A stretch of DNA of 64,000 nt from assembly GCF_014695975.1 (NCBI RefSeq), contig NZ_JACJPI010000084.1, forward strand, positions 1 through 64,000, in the 5' to 3' direction. This document shows, one piece after another, positions 9,724-19,784 of the stretch (positions are counted from its first letter, which is position 1; each line of letters begins with the position of its first letter). The DNA comes from Leptolyngbya sp. FACHB-321. GTDB lineage: Bacteria > Cyanobacteriota > Cyanobacteriia > Leptolyngbyales > Leptolyngbyaceae. Made by a program: the position numbers and the translations under genes. Under the pieces are notes generated by a model that did not search any database, was not told the DNA's origin, and worked only from the letters and a program-made list of their open reading frames with translations.

Positions 9724-10374
9724 CTAATAGTTAAAGTTAGGCAGTGTCTCTGCTTCCACTTCAGCAGCTTTAAGCCAGTCCTGCATAGCTGGCAGTGCAA
9801 GAATTGCTTGAACATACTGGCTGCAAACAGCATCTAAACAAACGTCATAGGTGACGAACCGTAAGGCAACGGGGGCAAACATTGCGTCGGCGATCGTGAA
9901 TTGACCGAAAAGCATTGATCCATGCTCGCCGCATAATTGCCTACACTCGCGCCAAATAGCTGTAATGCGATCGATGTCGGTCTGCACAGCAGCGGTCATG
10001 CCTTTGCCGGGAAGTCTGGCACGGCAGTTCATCGGCATATGGTGCCGTAAAGCCTGAAAACTGGAGTGCATTTCAGCGCTAATGGAGTAAGCGATCACGC
10101 GCATTGCTTTGGCTTCTGGCAACCAGGGCAAGTTTGGAAATTGCTCAACCAAATAGGCAAAGATTGCCAGAGAATCCCAAACTGCGATCGTGCCATCCAA
10201 AAGCACAGGCACCTTTCCGGCAGGTGAATAGCGTTGGATTTGTTGACGGGATTCTGGAGTGTAAAGCGCAATTTGAACCTCGTTGAATGCAACCTCAAAT
10301 TGTCGCATTGCTAACCAGGGACGAAGTGACCAAGACGAGTAGTTTTTGTTGCCAATGATAAGTGTAAGGGTCAT
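9724..10374 (-). CDS. Glutathione S-transferase family protein
   Basis: A 216-residue protein with the GST layout: an N-terminal thioredoxin-like domain starting LIGNKNYSSWSLRPWL, including the likely catalytic Ser, a PVLLDGTIAVWDSLAI segment that matches the glutathione-binding P/ES region, and an all-helical C-terminal half. Family members conjugate or transfer glutathione in the cytoplasm; the substrate is not predictable. Its ATG overlaps the stop of the upstream 95-residue gene (ATGA), so both are probably translated from one message. A LysR-type regulator diverges from this pair. Confidence 0.88.
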   Translation of the reverse strand: MTLTLIIGNKNYSSWSLRPWLAMRQFEVAFNEVQIALYTPESRQQIQRYSPAGKVPVLLDGTIAVWDSLAIFAYLVEQFPNLPWLPEAKAMRVIAYSISAEMHSSFQALRHHMPMNCRARLPGKGMTAAVQTDIDRITAIWRECRQLCGEHGSMLFGQFTIADAMFAPVALRFVTYDVCLDAVCSQYVQAILALPAMQDWLKAAEVEAETLPNFNY

Positions 10375-10658
10375 TTTTGGTAACGAAGCTCCTCAATCCA
10401 GGCTTTCATCTCAGCTTCAGAGCCAGAGGTGTTTGATCGTCCTGTTGCAGGGTCATAAGCGGACCAGTAGCGATTACCAAAGCGATCGAGGCGTTGCCAA
10501 ACGCGCAGTTCAGCCGTGCGAGACAGCATCTGAGCGATAGACGACCAGAGCCGCTGACAGAAAGATAAATTTGACCAGAAACGGTGATAGGGCGCAACGA
10601 TCGTGCCCTTGACTGCACCTAATATCTCTGCTTGCAAACATGGCTCAATGTTGTTCAT
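10371..10658 (-). CDS. Small conserved-type hypothetical protein
   Basis: A 95-residue soluble protein that I do not recognise by function. Its C-terminal half (VWQRLDRFGNRYWSAYDPATG, read in two parts, followed by a charged helix) looks like a compact fold seen in small cyanobacterial proteins. The 4-base overlap with the GST start codon suggests translational coupling, and the upstream spacer holds an inverted repeat next to a divergent LysR gene. It may share a stress-related job with the GST, but this is inferred from position only. Confidence 0.7.
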   Translation of the reverse strand: MNNIEPCLQAEILGAVKGTIVAPYHRFWSNLSFCQRLWSSIAQMLSRTAELRVWQRLDRFGNRYWSAYDPATGRSNTSGSEAEMKAWIEELRYQK

Positions 10659-10737
10659 AGAAGGATTTCTTAAAATGAATCTATGTCCTGTAGGCTAGCA
10701 GTGCTCAGATTGACAATCAAATGATGGTGTGTATAGC

Positions 10738-10760
10738 TTCTATAGATAGGATTTATAGAA
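10738..10760 (+). promoter_or_regulatory. Inverted repeat, candidate LysR operator
   Basis: TTCTATA and TATAGAA are perfect 7-base inverted arms separated by 9 bases, and the motif contains the T-N11-A pattern of LysR-type binding sites. It ends directly against the ATG of the LysR gene at 10761, so binding there would block translation initiation sequences or transcription of the regulator (autorepression). The AGGA at 10747-10750 inside it is the likely ribosome binding site. Confidence 0.5.
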
Positions 10761-11654
10761 ATGATGAAGCTTTCTCAACTCCGAGCCATTGTGGCTGTTG
10801 CAGATTATGGCAACTTCAGTGAAGCAGCTTTGGAGTTGAATCTATCCCAGCCAGCGATTAGCCATGCGATCGCCACCCTCGAAGCTGAATTGGGAGTAAC
10901 CCTCTTTGCCAGAGGTCGTCGGGGTGCTGTCTTGACTGCTGCTGGAGAACGCATTGTTGCCCATGCTCGTCAGTCGTTGCAGCATCTAGAGCTGATGCAG
11001 AAAGAAGCCAACCTACAAAAGGGTCTGGATGGCGGACAAGTGCGGATTGCTTCGTTTCGTAGTGTGGCAACCCATCTACTGCCAGTAGTGATTGCCCGGT
11101 TTCGCGATCGCTTTCCTAACATTGGTATCACCATCATCGAACGTCCTGACTACCTGGATATTGAGCAGACGCTGCGGGACGGTCGTGCCGATATTGGCAT
11201 TACCTATTTGCCAACGAGTCCAGAGTTTGAGGTTTGGGAACTCGTGCGTGATGACTATGTTGTGCTACTGCCTCCTAGTGCTTGTGTTGGAGGCACGCAC
11301 CTGACTTGGGATGAGTTAGCTGCTTACGCGCTGATTCTTTTGCCATGCCTACCCTGTGGGCGCTTGCTGCACCAACATTTGACCACGATCGCTCCACCCA
11401 TGAACACCGCCAGCGACATTCAAGAAGACTCGACTATTGTCAGTATGGTAATGCAAGGTTTGGGGGCAGCAATCTTACCTCGGCTGGCAGCAGAGCCGAT
11501 TCCCTCTTCGCTGCATGTCTATCCACTACCAGCGCCTTTGAAACGGGTAATTGGTGTCGCTACGGTTGCTGAAGCGCTCCACACTCCAGCCGTTTTCGCC
11601 TTTCTGGACACCTTAAAAACCTTTGACTTTCAACGTCTAGCGACCATTACTTAA
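10761..11654 (+). CDS. LysR-family transcriptional regulator
   Basis: A 297-residue regulator. Residues 1-62 form the winged helix-turn-helix (LSQLRAIVAVADYGNFSEAA, NLSQPAISHAIATLE), and the rest is the periplasmic-binding-protein-like effector domain (GGQVRIASF onward). Length and order are normal for the family. The gene is divergent from the small protein/GST pair, the usual arrangement for a LysR protein and its target. An SDR and an old-yellow-enzyme gene lie downstream on the other strand and might also be targets. The inducer is unknown. Confidence 0.92.
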   Translation: MMKLSQLRAIVAVADYGNFSEAALELNLSQPAISHAIATLEAELGVTLFARGRRGAVLTAAGERIVAHARQSLQHLELMQKEANLQKGLDGGQVRIASFRSVATHLLPVVIARFRDRFPNIGITIIERPDYLDIEQTLRDGRADIGITYLPTSPEFEVWELVRDDYVVLLPPSACVGGTHLTWDELAAYALILLPCLPCGRLLHQHLTTIAPPMNTASDIQEDSTIVSMVMQGLGAAILPRLAAEPIPSSLHVYPLPAPLKRVIGVATVAEALHTPAVFAFLDTLKTFDFQRLATIT

Positions 11655-11680
11655 CAAGGGTAAAGCGACTGTTAGAACGA

Positions 11681-12475
11681 TTAGAGAATCGATCGCACGA
11701 CACCGCCATCAACCCGCAGAGCAGCACCGTTTGTTGCAGATGACACTGGACTGGAGACATACGTTACTAGAGCAGCAACTTCTTCGACAGTGGCAAAACG
11801 CTGTATGAGTGAGGAGGGGCGAACGGACTCAAAAAATTCCTTTTCAATTTGATCCACTGTGACACCGCGATCGTTTGCCATTTTGGTAACAAAATCGCCC
11901 ACGCCTTCAGAGCGAGTCGGTCCTGGTAGGACAGAGTTGACTGTGACACCAGTGCCGACAGTCATTTCAGCTAAACCACGAGCAATCGCTAATTGCGCCG
12001 TTTTGGTCATCCCGTAATGAATCATTTCGACTGGAATTTGCACTGCCGATTCGCTAGAGATGAAGATAATGCGTCCCCAGTCGCGTTCCAACATTTGAGG
12101 CAAGTACTGGCGGCTTAAGCGCACCCCACTCAAAACATTTGCTTCAAAAAAGCGTAGCCAATCTTCATCCGTAATGTCTCCAAACGCTTTTGGCTCAAAG
12201 ATTCCCAGGTTATTCACGAGGATATCGATCGTGGGCACCTGCTGGAAAAGTTGCTCCGCGCCCTCACGAGTGGACAGGTCAGCCGCAGCACTAGATAGGC
12301 TGGCATCTGGCATGGACGCTTTAATGGTGTCGATCGCCTGCTTAACGCGCTCCTCTGAACGCCCATTGATGATCACTGACGCGCCTTCCTGAGCAAGCGC
12401 CTGAGCGATCGCCAGCCCAATGCCACCAGTAGAACCGCTGACTAATGCCGTCTTGCCTGCTAATTTCAAGTCCAT
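11681..12475 (-). CDS. SDR-family NAD(P)-dependent oxidoreductase
   Basis: A 264-residue short-chain dehydrogenase with the cofactor motif GSTGGIG, NNLG, a catalytic Ser in FISSES and the Y-x-x-x-K of YGMTKTAQ. The frame opens 27 codons earlier, but the ATG at 12475 is preferred: it begins MDLKLAGKTALVSG as family members do and has GGAG eight bases upstream. The substrate is unknown. It lies about 200 bases downstream of the old-yellow-enzyme gene on the same strand, so a shared transcript is possible. Confidence 0.9.
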   Translation of the reverse strand: MDLKLAGKTALVSGSTGGIGLAIAQALAQEGASVIINGRSEERVKQAIDTIKASMPDASLSSAAADLSTREGAEQLFQQVPTIDILVNNLGIFEPKAFGDITDEDWLRFFEANVLSGVRLSRQYLPQMLERDWGRIIFISSESAVQIPVEMIHYGMTKTAQLAIARGLAEMTVGTGVTVNSVLPGPTRSEGVGDFVTKMANDRGVTVDQIEKEFFESVRPSSLIQRFATVEEVAALVTYVSSPVSSATNGAALRVDGGVVRSIL

Positions 12476-12681
12476 AATCGCATCTCCAAAAAGGCAGGAT
12501 AGGGGTAATCGTGGTGGAAATTTTGCAAAGCTAAGTAGATGGATTAAAGCGCTCACTCGTTTTGCGTTTTTGGCTGCGCTTTATTCATGCAGATGGACAC
12601 CTGAGTCTGGCTAAGTGGATGAACCATCGACCCATCCACCCATATAAGCTTCAACTCAACAGTGATTGCTGCTCCCTTGCC

Positions 12682-13782
12682 CTAGCGTGTTTGGAGTTCA
12701 AGTGCTGGGTAATCAATATAGCCCTGTTCACCACCACCATAAAACGTTGATGGATTAGGTTCATTCAGTGATGCATTAATTCGGAAGCGCTCTGGCAAAT
12801 CGGGATTCGCGATAAAGAGCTTACCAAAGGACACCAGATCGGCATCGCCGCTAGCGATCGCAGCGTTAGCTTTGTCGCGATCGTAGTCCCAGTTAGTCAT
12901 CAGCGTGCCTTTAAAGATGGGACGGAAATACGACGTTGGAATCAGGGTGCCACCATAACGGGCATCCGCTTCGCTGGGTTCTAGCAGGTGCAGATACGCC
13001 AGCCCAAACTGATTAAGCGCCTCGATCGCATAGCTAAATGTTGCCTTTGGATCAGAGTCCGACATACTGTTGAAGGTGCTGCTAGGTGAAAGACGGACGC
13101 CGACACGATCGGCGCCCCAAACATCAACAACGGCTGCGGTAACTTCTAGCAATAAGCGGGCACGGTTTTCAATACTGCCCCCGTAGGCATCGGTGCGCTT
13201 GTTGGTGCCATCGCGCAAAAATTGATCGAGCAGATAGCCATTGGCTCCGTGAATTTCAACACCATCAAAACCAGCAGCTAGGGCATTTGCAGCACCCTGA
13301 CGATATTGCTCAACAATGCCGGGTAGCTCATCTATTTCCAGGGCACGCGGAGTGACATAAGGTTTAGGACCCTCGTAAGTAGAGGCTGTACCTTCAGCAG
13401 GGGCGATCGCGCTAGGCGCAACAGGCAGTGCCCCGTCGGGTTGCAACGAAGGATGCGAAATCCGTCCCACGTGCCAAAGCTGCAAGAAGATTCGTCCGCC
13501 GTGGTTATGGACTGCCTCTGTCACCAGCTTCCAGCCTTCAACCTGTTCTGGTGAATGGATGCCCGGAGTTGCTGGATAACCTTGCCCTGAAGGAGTTACC
13601 TGCGTTGCTTCTGCAATGATCAATCCTGCTGAGGCTCGCTGAACATAGTAGGTAGCGTTGAGCGCAGTTGGCACATTGCCGTCGCCAGCACGATTGCGGG
13701 TCAGCGGTGCCATGACAATGCGGTTTGGCAGCGTATAGGGACCCAGTTGGAACGGTGAAAACAGATTCGCGTTAGCGCTCAT
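12682..13782 (-). CDS. Old yellow enzyme family ene-reductase (NADH:flavin oxidoreductase)
   Basis: A 366-residue FMN-dependent TIM-barrel enzyme. Characteristic segments are NRIVMAPLTRNRA near the N-terminus, QLWHVGRISHP, the AAGFDGVEIHGANGYLLDQF segment (read in two parts) and the GGSIENRARLLLEV segment. Family members reduce activated C=C bonds, such as those in unsaturated aldehydes, or nitro groups, using NAD(P)H. The length matches the NemA/OYE-like group. The GST, SDR and LysR genes nearby fit a role in handling reactive electrophiles; that is inference. Confidence 0.93.
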   Translation of the reverse strand: MSANANLFSPFQLGPYTLPNRIVMAPLTRNRAGDGNVPTALNATYYVQRASAGLIIAEATQVTPSGQGYPATPGIHSPEQVEGWKLVTEAVHNHGGRIFLQLWHVGRISHPSLQPDGALPVAPSAIAPAEGTASTYEGPKPYVTPRALEIDELPGIVEQYRQGAANALAAGFDGVEIHGANGYLLDQFLRDGTNKRTDAYGGSIENRARLLLEVTAAVVDVWGADRVGVRLSPSSTFNSMSDSDPKATFSYAIEALNQFGLAYLHLLEPSEADARYGGTLIPTSYFRPIFKGTLMTNWDYDRDKANAAIASGDADLVSFGKLFIANPDLPERFRINASLNEPNPSTFYGGGEQGYIDYPALELQTR

Positions 13783-14069
13783 AGTGCATTTCCAGAGTGG
13801 ATGAATCAGTTATAAACAACAGCGGTTTTGCGGCTGTGGGAGTCGTTAGAGGCGTATTGCGTTTGACGTAGCGTGACCAAATAACACCAAGACCTTTCTA
13901 AGGTATACAGAATCACTTTATTTAATTGTTCAGGATTCTCGAACTATTAAACTATAACTGCGAATGAGCTGATCGTGCAAGTACACAAGTTGTCTAGCAG
14001 TGATGATCGTTCGCCCAACGGTGAAAGTCTCAACGTCAAAAAAGGGTTGCTCATAGCTAGTGCCATCTG

Positions 14070-15038
14070 CTAGCTTGGTTCACCGCCATTCTGACGCTGC
14101 GCCATCGTTTGGCAGACACGCTGCCATAAGACCGCATCCTGCTGATAGAGACTGAGAGCCGCGATCGCATCGGTTGCATCTTGAGGCCGTCCTTGAGCAA
14201 CGATCGCTAAGAGAAAGTCGAGTGGTTCGTCATGCCGCAGCATCGCCATTGCCAGCAAAGCGGTTTGGCGTCGTTCGGCATCACGCGATCGTTCCCACCA
14301 GCGCCGCAGCGGGTCAAAAGCTTCTGGTAAACGTGATTCGCCCAGTGCCAGAGCCGTCATTGCTACGATTTCAGTAGCGCGCTGCGGAACAAGTGGATCG
14401 ACTGGCGGATCAAGAAACCGTATAGCCAGCGGTAACGCTGCGACTGGAGTTAATTTGAGCAGCGCCAGCAGACACTCTGAAAAGACCTGTGGCTCATCAC
14501 CGACCAGAATCCGTAACCGCAGCAGTGGCGCAGCTTCGGGATTGTTAGTATAGGCGATCGCTCGTGCTGCCCCAATGCGCGCTTCGGCTTTAGCATCCGC
14601 TAACAAATCGGCAAGTTCGCTCAACACCTGCGGGTAATTCATCCGCACCAAACCTAAGGCGCAGACGCTTCGTAATGCTGGAGCCGTATCCTCCTTGCCG
14701 CCCCATACCGGCTCCATCTGTAGATGACGAATACCTTGCAGAAACAGTGCTTCCTCGCGGTAGTCCAGATGATACAGCGCTTCGGCGATCGCTGTTTTAG
14801 CAAGGCATCCGGGATCGGTCGTTTCAGGCTTGACCATGCAACGACCGAAGGTGCTAGCGAGATCGGGCACCAAACTATAGATCTCAGCCTTGCGAATGAG
14901 ACGACTCGCCTGAGCAATAGCAACGCCATATTTGCCTGCTAACGTCTGTCGCAGCGTAGCGATCGCTGCCTCAGTGGTTAGGTCGGCGAGTTGGCTTAGT
15001 GCCGCTAGTGCCTCTTCTAGCTTGCGTGCTCTTGCCAT
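14070..15038 (-). CDS. HEAT-repeat protein
   Basis: A 322-residue, all-helical protein made of Ala/Leu-rich HEAT-like repeats, for example ARIGAARAIAYTNNPEAAPLL and LRSVCALGLVRMNYPQVLSELA. In cyanobacteria such proteins include phycobilin lyases and protein-interaction scaffolds, but the lyase-specific context (phycobilisome genes) is absent here. No catalytic residue can be named. It is transcribed alone, between the ene-reductase and the CysA-type ATPase. Confidence 0.8.
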   Translation of the reverse strand: MARARKLEEALAALSQLADLTTEAAIATLRQTLAGKYGVAIAQASRLIRKAEIYSLVPDLASTFGRCMVKPETTDPGCLAKTAIAEALYHLDYREEALFLQGIRHLQMEPVWGGKEDTAPALRSVCALGLVRMNYPQVLSELADLLADAKAEARIGAARAIAYTNNPEAAPLLRLRILVGDEPQVFSECLLALLKLTPVAALPLAIRFLDPPVDPLVPQRATEIVAMTALALGESRLPEAFDPLRRWWERSRDAERRQTALLAMAMLRHDEPLDFLLAIVAQGRPQDATDAIAALSLYQQDAVLWQRVCQTMAQRQNGGEPS

Positions 15039-15102
15039 TCGTGATGATAACGCTGGAGTAGCCTGTAAGTAGCTCCTCCAGCCATCTTACAGAAGGACTG
15101 CT

Positions 15103-15133
15103 ATCACTTAATCACGAGTCAGCATTAAGTGAT
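15103..15133. terminator. Hairpin downstream of cysA
   Basis: ATCACTTAAT (15103-15112) and ATTAAGTGAT (15124-15133) form a perfect 10-base-pair stem with an 11-base loop, placed just after the stop of the ATPase gene at 15141. It lacks a T-run, so it may be a processing or weak termination signal. Confidence 0.4.
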
Positions 15134-15140
15134 GCGTTTC

Positions 15141-16154
15141 TTAAGCATCCTGAAGGACAAACGACTTAGCCTTTTTCGGCTTCAGGTAAACCCGTTGTTT
15201 GGGTTTCAAGTTTAATTCATCAAACTTTTCGCGTGTAAGAAACACGTTAACCGCCTGTCCATCTTCCAGCGTTAATTCTGCCTGAATTTCCCAGCCCAAA
15301 TGCACCAGACGCTCAAGGGTTGCTGGGGCGCTTGCTGCTTCAGGCACGGTTTCGATCAGAATATCGTGAGGGCGCAAAAAGGTTTCAGAGCGCGTTGGGT
15401 CAATACCATTGCTCTGAAAGATTTGGGAGTGGCTGGGCAATACATTAACAGGACCAATAAAGCCCATCACGAAAGGCGTTGCCGGATGATCGTAGATTTC
15501 AGCCGGACTGCCAACCTGCTCAACCTTGCCGTGATTCATCACCACCAATTCGTCAGAAACCTCCATTGCCTCTTCCTGATCATGTGTCACAAACACAGTG
15601 GTGACATTCACTTTGTCGTGAAGATGCCGCAGCCAAACACGAAGATCTTTGCGTACCTTGGCATCCAGTGCGCCGAAGGGTTCATCGAGCAGCAGGACAT
15701 TTGGTTCGATCGCCAATGACCGAGCAAGCGCCACACGCTGCCGTTGCCCACCCGAAAGTTGAGAGGGATAACGATCGCCCAAGCCTCGCAACTGCACCAG
15801 ATCCAGCAGTTCATTCACGCGATCGTCAATCCGACTCTTTTTCCACTTAGCAATTTCGAGACCAAAACCAATATTTTTGCGAATGGTTAAGTGCTTAAAC
15901 AAGGCATAATGCTGAAAGACGAACCCAACATGGCGGTCTTGCACACTGGCGCTTGTTGCATCTTTGCCAGTCAGCAAGATTTTGCCGCTGTCAGGCTTTT
16001 CTAGCCCAGCGATTAACCGCAGTAGCGTTGATTTGCCTGAGCCTGATGGTCCCAGCAAAGCAACTAGCGAGCCCGTCTTGATTTCAACGCTGACTTCGTC
16101 AACAGCCTTGAATGTGCCGAACTGCTTTGATACATTTTCAACGGTAATCCCCAC
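15141..16154 (-). CDS. cysA: Sulfate/thiosulfate-type ABC transporter ATPase
   Basis: A 337-residue ABC ATPase with Walker A GPSGSGKS (35-42), signature [15 protein letters not shown] and Walker [12 protein letters not shown], followed by a C-terminal TOBE-like regulatory domain (from about 240). The [13 protein letters not shown] segment and overall length match CysA-type importers that drive sulfate uptake at the inner membrane. No permease or binding-protein genes are adjacent, so the substrate assignment relies on family resemblance alone and molybdate or related oxyanions remain possible. Confidence 0.85.
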   Translation of the reverse strand: MGITVENVSKQFGTFKAVDEVSVEIKTGSLVALLGPSGSGKSTLLRLIAGLEKPDSGKILLTGKDATSASVQDRHVGFVFQHYALFKHLTIRKNIGFGLEIAKWKKSRIDDRVNELLDLVQLRGLGDRYPSQLSGGQRQRVALARSLAIEPNVLLLDEPFGALDAKVRKDLRVWLRHLHDKVNVTTVFVTHDQEEAMEVSDELVVMNHGKVEQVGSPAEIYDHPATPFVMGFIGPVNVLPSHSQIFQSNGIDPTRSETFLRPHDILIETVPEAASAPATLERLVHLGWEIQAELTLEDGQAVNVFLTREKFDELNLKPKQRVYLKPKKAKSFVLQDA

Positions 16155-16671
16155 GGTCTAAGCTCCTAGCTGCTAGAAAATGAAACTGACCAAAACCCTG
16201 TTTTTTGATTGAGATACCGTAGTTTTAGCACATCCTAGGTATAAGTTAAGCAGAATAAATTATTTTTTGATAAAAGTTTGTCGCTGATACCCGCAGCACC
16301 AGAGCGAGCAAAAAGTGGTTCGGCGATCAAAAACCGTCAGCCATGTAAATAATTTGTTACATTTGTTTATAAGGCGTTACTGTCTAACCTTGCTAGGGCA
16401 GCACAAAAGGCTACTTGTTTAGGTCGATCGTTCTGACCAAAAATACTGCTATACAACTTTTGGAGCTGTCGTTTGTAGCAATTTCTTATAACCAGGTATT
16501 GGTTTATGGTAAACCGCAAGCAGCGAGAGGTAGCGCTTTTTCCAGCTTGCGGCTCTAGTTACCTCGCAACGAGCACACTCCTTCCACAGTTAGAAGACGC
16601 TGGAGTGCAGGTACTTTAGGCTTTTACACACAGACAGTACCGCATCACTTTTTAGGACTTTCAGATAAACC
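16155..16671. other. Intergenic between cysA and ftsH
   Basis: About 517 bases between divergent genes, AT-rich near 16240-16380, presumably holding both promoters. A small inverted repeat GGTTTA-TGG-TAAACC lies near 16509-16523. No coding frame or RNA gene is recognised. Confidence 0.5.
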
Positions 16672-18531
16672 ATGCCGATTAAAGAACAACCGACTCCGCC
16701 ACGCTCCAGACTGATCAGCAACATCTTCCTGGTGCTCATTGGGTTATCGTTGATTGCAAACTTTGTACTGCCTGTCATCTTAGGACCGCAGATTCCTGGA
16801 GTACCGTATAGCCTCTTCATCCATCAAGTTCAGGAAGGTGAAGTTCAACGAGCGCAAGTTGGTCAAAACCAGATTCAATTTCAATTAAAAGCGAGTGATG
16901 AGCAGCCTGGGCAAGTGTTTACAACGACACCTATCTTTGATCTAGGCTTACCCACATTGCTAGAGGAAAAAGGCGTTGAGTTTGCGGCTGCGCCACCACC
17001 TAAAAATGGTTGGATTGGTAGCCTTTTAAGCTGGGTGATTCCACCCCTGATTTTTGTAGGCATCTGGCAGTTTTTCATCCGACGTAGCGGTGGCGGTGGA
17101 CCCCAAGGCGTGCTGTCGATCGGCAAAAGCAAAGCCAAAGTGTATGTGGAAGGTGAATCGGAAAAAGTCACCTTCGCTGATGTGGCAGGGGTTGAAGAAG
17201 CAAAGACTGAGTTGGTTGAAATTGTCGATTTCTTGAAGTCTCCAGGGCGCTATACCCAAATTGGGGCACGGATTCCGAAAGGGGTACTGTTGGTTGGTCC
17301 ACCAGGGACAGGCAAAACGCTGCTAGCAAAAGCGGTGGCAGGCGAGGCAGGCGTACCGTTCTTTAGCATTTCTGGCTCTGAGTTTGTGGAACTGTTTGTA
17401 GGCGTAGGGTCTTCGCGTGTGCGGGATCTGTTTGAGCAGGCGAAGAAACAGGCTCCCTGCATTGTGTTCATTGATGAATTGGATGCGATCGGTAAGTCTC
17501 GTAATAGCGGTGGCTTTTACGGCGGTAACGATGAACGGGAGCAAACGTTGAACCAGTTGCTTGCCGAAATGGATGGCTTTGCCGTTGGTGAGGCGACAGT
17601 GATTGTACTGGCAGCGACGAACCGCCCTGAAGTTCTAGACCCTGCATTGCTGCGTCCGGGTCGCTTTGACCGTCAAGTGTTGGTCGATCGTCCAGATCTA
17701 CCAGGACGTGAGTTGATTCTCAAGATCCATGCTCAAAAGGTCAAGCTGGGTACAGATGTCGATTTGAAAGCGATCGCCACACGCACCCCTGGCTTTGCAG
17801 GAGCCGATCTAGCAAATCTGGTCAACGAAGCAGCACTGTTGGCAGCGCGAAACCAGCGCCAAACGGTGGCACAAGAAGATTTCGCAGAAGCGATCGAACG
17901 CGTTGTGGCAGGGTTAGAAAAGAAAAGCCGTGTACTCAACGACAAAGAGAAGAAGATCGTCGCTTATCACGAAGTGGGTCACGCGCTCGTTGGCTCTTTG
18001 ATGACTGGCGGCGGGAAGGTAGAGAAAATCTCGATCGTTCCCCGTGGCATGGCGGCGTTAGGCTACACGCTACAACTCCCAACAGAAGATCGATTTCTTA
18101 TGGACGAAGCGGAACTACGGGGTCAAATTGCGACCTTGCTAGGTGGACGATCGGCTGAGGAAGTTGTCTTTGGCAGCATTACCACTGGTGCCACGAACGA
18201 TTTGCAGCGGGCAACCGACCTTGCAGAGCGCATGGTGACCACCTATGGCATGAGCACGGTGCTGGGTCCTCTAGCCTACCAACGACCGCAGCAAGCTGCA
18301 TTCCTAAACGATGGTGCGCCGAACCCGCGACAAGCCATGAGTGAAGAAACAGCGCAAGCGATCGATCGTGAGGTGAGAGAAATTGTGGAAACGGCTCACC
18401 AACAAGCGCTAGATATCCTCAAGTCCAATCGCGATTTGCTGGAGACGATCGCGAATCAGCTTCTGGAAACAGAGGTTATCGAAGGCAAGACGTTGCATAG
18501 CCTGCTAGATCAGGTCGCAGCAGCGGCGTAG
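16672..18531 (+). CDS. ftsH: ATP-dependent zinc metalloprotease FtsH
   Basis: A 619-residue membrane AAA+ protease. Two membrane segments lie near 14-36 and 117-139, followed by the AAA domain with Walker A GPPGTGKT (209-216), Walker [10 protein letters not shown] and the second region of homology ending RPGRFDRQ. The M41 protease site is HEVGH with H433. Family members form hexamers that degrade membrane proteins; cyanobacteria carry several, some of which renew damaged photosystem II D1 protein. Which paralogue this is cannot be settled from sequence alone. A strong terminator follows. Confidence 0.96.
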   Translation: MPIKEQPTPPRSRLISNIFLVLIGLSLIANFVLPVILGPQIPGVPYSLFIHQVQEGEVQRAQVGQNQIQFQLKASDEQPGQVFTTTPIFDLGLPTLLEEKGVEFAAAPPPKNGWIGSLLSWVIPPLIFVGIWQFFIRRSGGGGPQGVLSIGKSKAKVYVEGESEKVTFADVAGVEEAKTELVEIVDFLKSPGRYTQIGARIPKGVLLVGPPGTGKTLLAKAVAGEAGVPFFSISGSEFVELFVGVGSSRVRDLFEQAKKQAPCIVFIDELDAIGKSRNSGGFYGGNDEREQTLNQLLAEMDGFAVGEATVIVLAATNRPEVLDPALLRPGRFDRQVLVDRPDLPGRELILKIHAQKVKLGTDVDLKAIATRTPGFAGADLANLVNEAALLAARNQRQTVAQEDFAEAIERVVAGLEKKSRVLNDKEKKIVAYHEVGHALVGSLMTGGGKVEKISIVPRGMAALGYTLQLPTEDRFLMDEAELRGQIATLLGGRSAEEVVFGSITTGATNDLQRATDLAERMVTTYGMSTVLGPLAYQRPQQAAFLNDGAPNPRQAMSEETAQAIDREVREIVETAHQQALDILKSNRDLLETIANQLLETEVIEGKTLHSLLDQVAAAA

Positions 18532-18597
18532 AGCAGCAAGAGAAGCCTGCGGTGTCGATGACAGCAGGCAACACTGGTAACAAATGCATGGTGATGC

Positions 18598-18637
18598 AAA
18601 AACGTAGGGATGAACAGCTGTTTGTCCCTACGTTTTT
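18598..18637 (+). terminator. Rho-independent terminator after ftsH
   Basis: AACGTAGGGA (18601-18610) pairs perfectly with TCCCTACGTT (18625-18634), and flanking A and T runs extend the stem to about 13 pairs, followed by TTTGTTT. A classic intrinsic terminator about 70 bases after the ftsH stop, which could also work on the other strand. Confidence 0.85.
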
Positions 18638-18765
18638 GTTTAGGTTGCTGGAACGATCGAATTGCTAAAACCTTAGAAATCTGGGTAAGAAGAAAGCGTA
18701 GGATTAAGGCAAACTTGCTTAACTATTTGTAATCTTTCGTACTAAAGCATTACAGTGTTAGACGA

Positions 18766-19575
18766 ATGTACGCTTTAGTGCTGGAGCAACGTTTGACTTT
18801 ACTCGAAGACGATCTGTACCAGGTTGGGCGATCAACGCAAGCCACCCCGCATAACAACGGTTATGGAGGGCTAGCGATCGCTGGCACCATTATCATGGTC
18901 TGGCTCACCAGTTTGATAGTGTTACTCCAGTTAGACGAGCAGCCTTTGCCTTTGCTGCTGCTCGCTGTACTTTGGCAAACGTTTCTTTACGCTGGCTTAT
19001 TTATCACGGCTCATGATGCGATGCATAACTGTGTTGTGCCACAGCATCCTAAGCTCAACCACAGTATCGGCTTCCTGGCATTGCTTCTCTATGGCTGGTT
19101 GCCCTATCGGAGGCTACGCAAGGCGCACTGGCAGCACCATCAGTATCCTGCTAGTAAGAATGACCCTGATTTCCACAATGGCAAAGACACGCATGGACTG
19201 CTTTGGTATGCACGGTTTATGCGTCGTTACTGGAGTGGGTGGCAGTTTCTCGCTATTACAGGCACGTATCACTTTCTAAGTCGCGTGCTGCACGTTTCTG
19301 AAGTGAATTTAATTTTGTTTTGGGCAGTGCCATCGCTCTTAAGTTCGGCACAGCTTTTCTATTTCGGCACGTTTTTGGTGCACCGCGAACCACTGAGCGG
19401 CTACCAAAATCCCTTTCGGGCAAACAGCATCTACCGTCCGTATGTTTGGTCACTGCTTACCTGCTACCACTTTGGCTATCACCGAGAACATCATGAATAT
19501 CCTCATGTGCCCTGGTGGCAACTGCCAAACATAAGCCAGACGGGCACAAAACGTAACGCTGCTGAATCAAGGTAG
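18766..19575 (+). CDS. crtW: Beta-carotene ketolase, CrtW type
   Basis: A 269-residue membrane di-iron enzyme of the fatty-acid-desaturase superfamily. The His clusters are HDAMHN, HWQHHQYP and HREHHEYPHVPWWQLP, the last being typical of CrtW. Several hydrophobic segments span the membrane between them. CrtW-type ketolases add 4-keto groups to beta-carotene, giving echinenone and canthaxanthin. These are the pigments bound by orange carotenoid protein and its C-terminal-domain homologues, one of which is encoded at 43002-43451. The gene is transcribed alone. Confidence 0.93.
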   Translation: MYALVLEQRLTLLEDDLYQVGRSTQATPHNNGYGGLAIAGTIIMVWLTSLIVLLQLDEQPLPLLLLAVLWQTFLYAGLFITAHDAMHNCVVPQHPKLNHSIGFLALLLYGWLPYRRLRKAHWQHHQYPASKNDPDFHNGKDTHGLLWYARFMRRYWSGWQFLAITGTYHFLSRVLHVSEVNLILFWAVPSLLSSAQLFYFGTFLVHREPLSGYQNPFRANSIYRPYVWSLLTCYHFGYHREHHEYPHVPWWQLPNISQTGTKRNAAESR

Positions 19576-19784
19576 GGGTAGCAGCCGCCCTTATCGCTCA
19601 ATTAACGCTTAAAACCGAGCCTGCGTCCTGTTGAGAAAGGCGCGTTCTGCTAGAGCCTTTACCGCTGCCGCTCACCTTGTTGTTAAACTGCCCCTACGGG
19701 TATTTTGCTTGCTAGCAACCATTTAATTGTCCTTGCCAACAATAGCCAGATTCTTCCCTTTTTTTCACAGCATTACAGTAGCCT

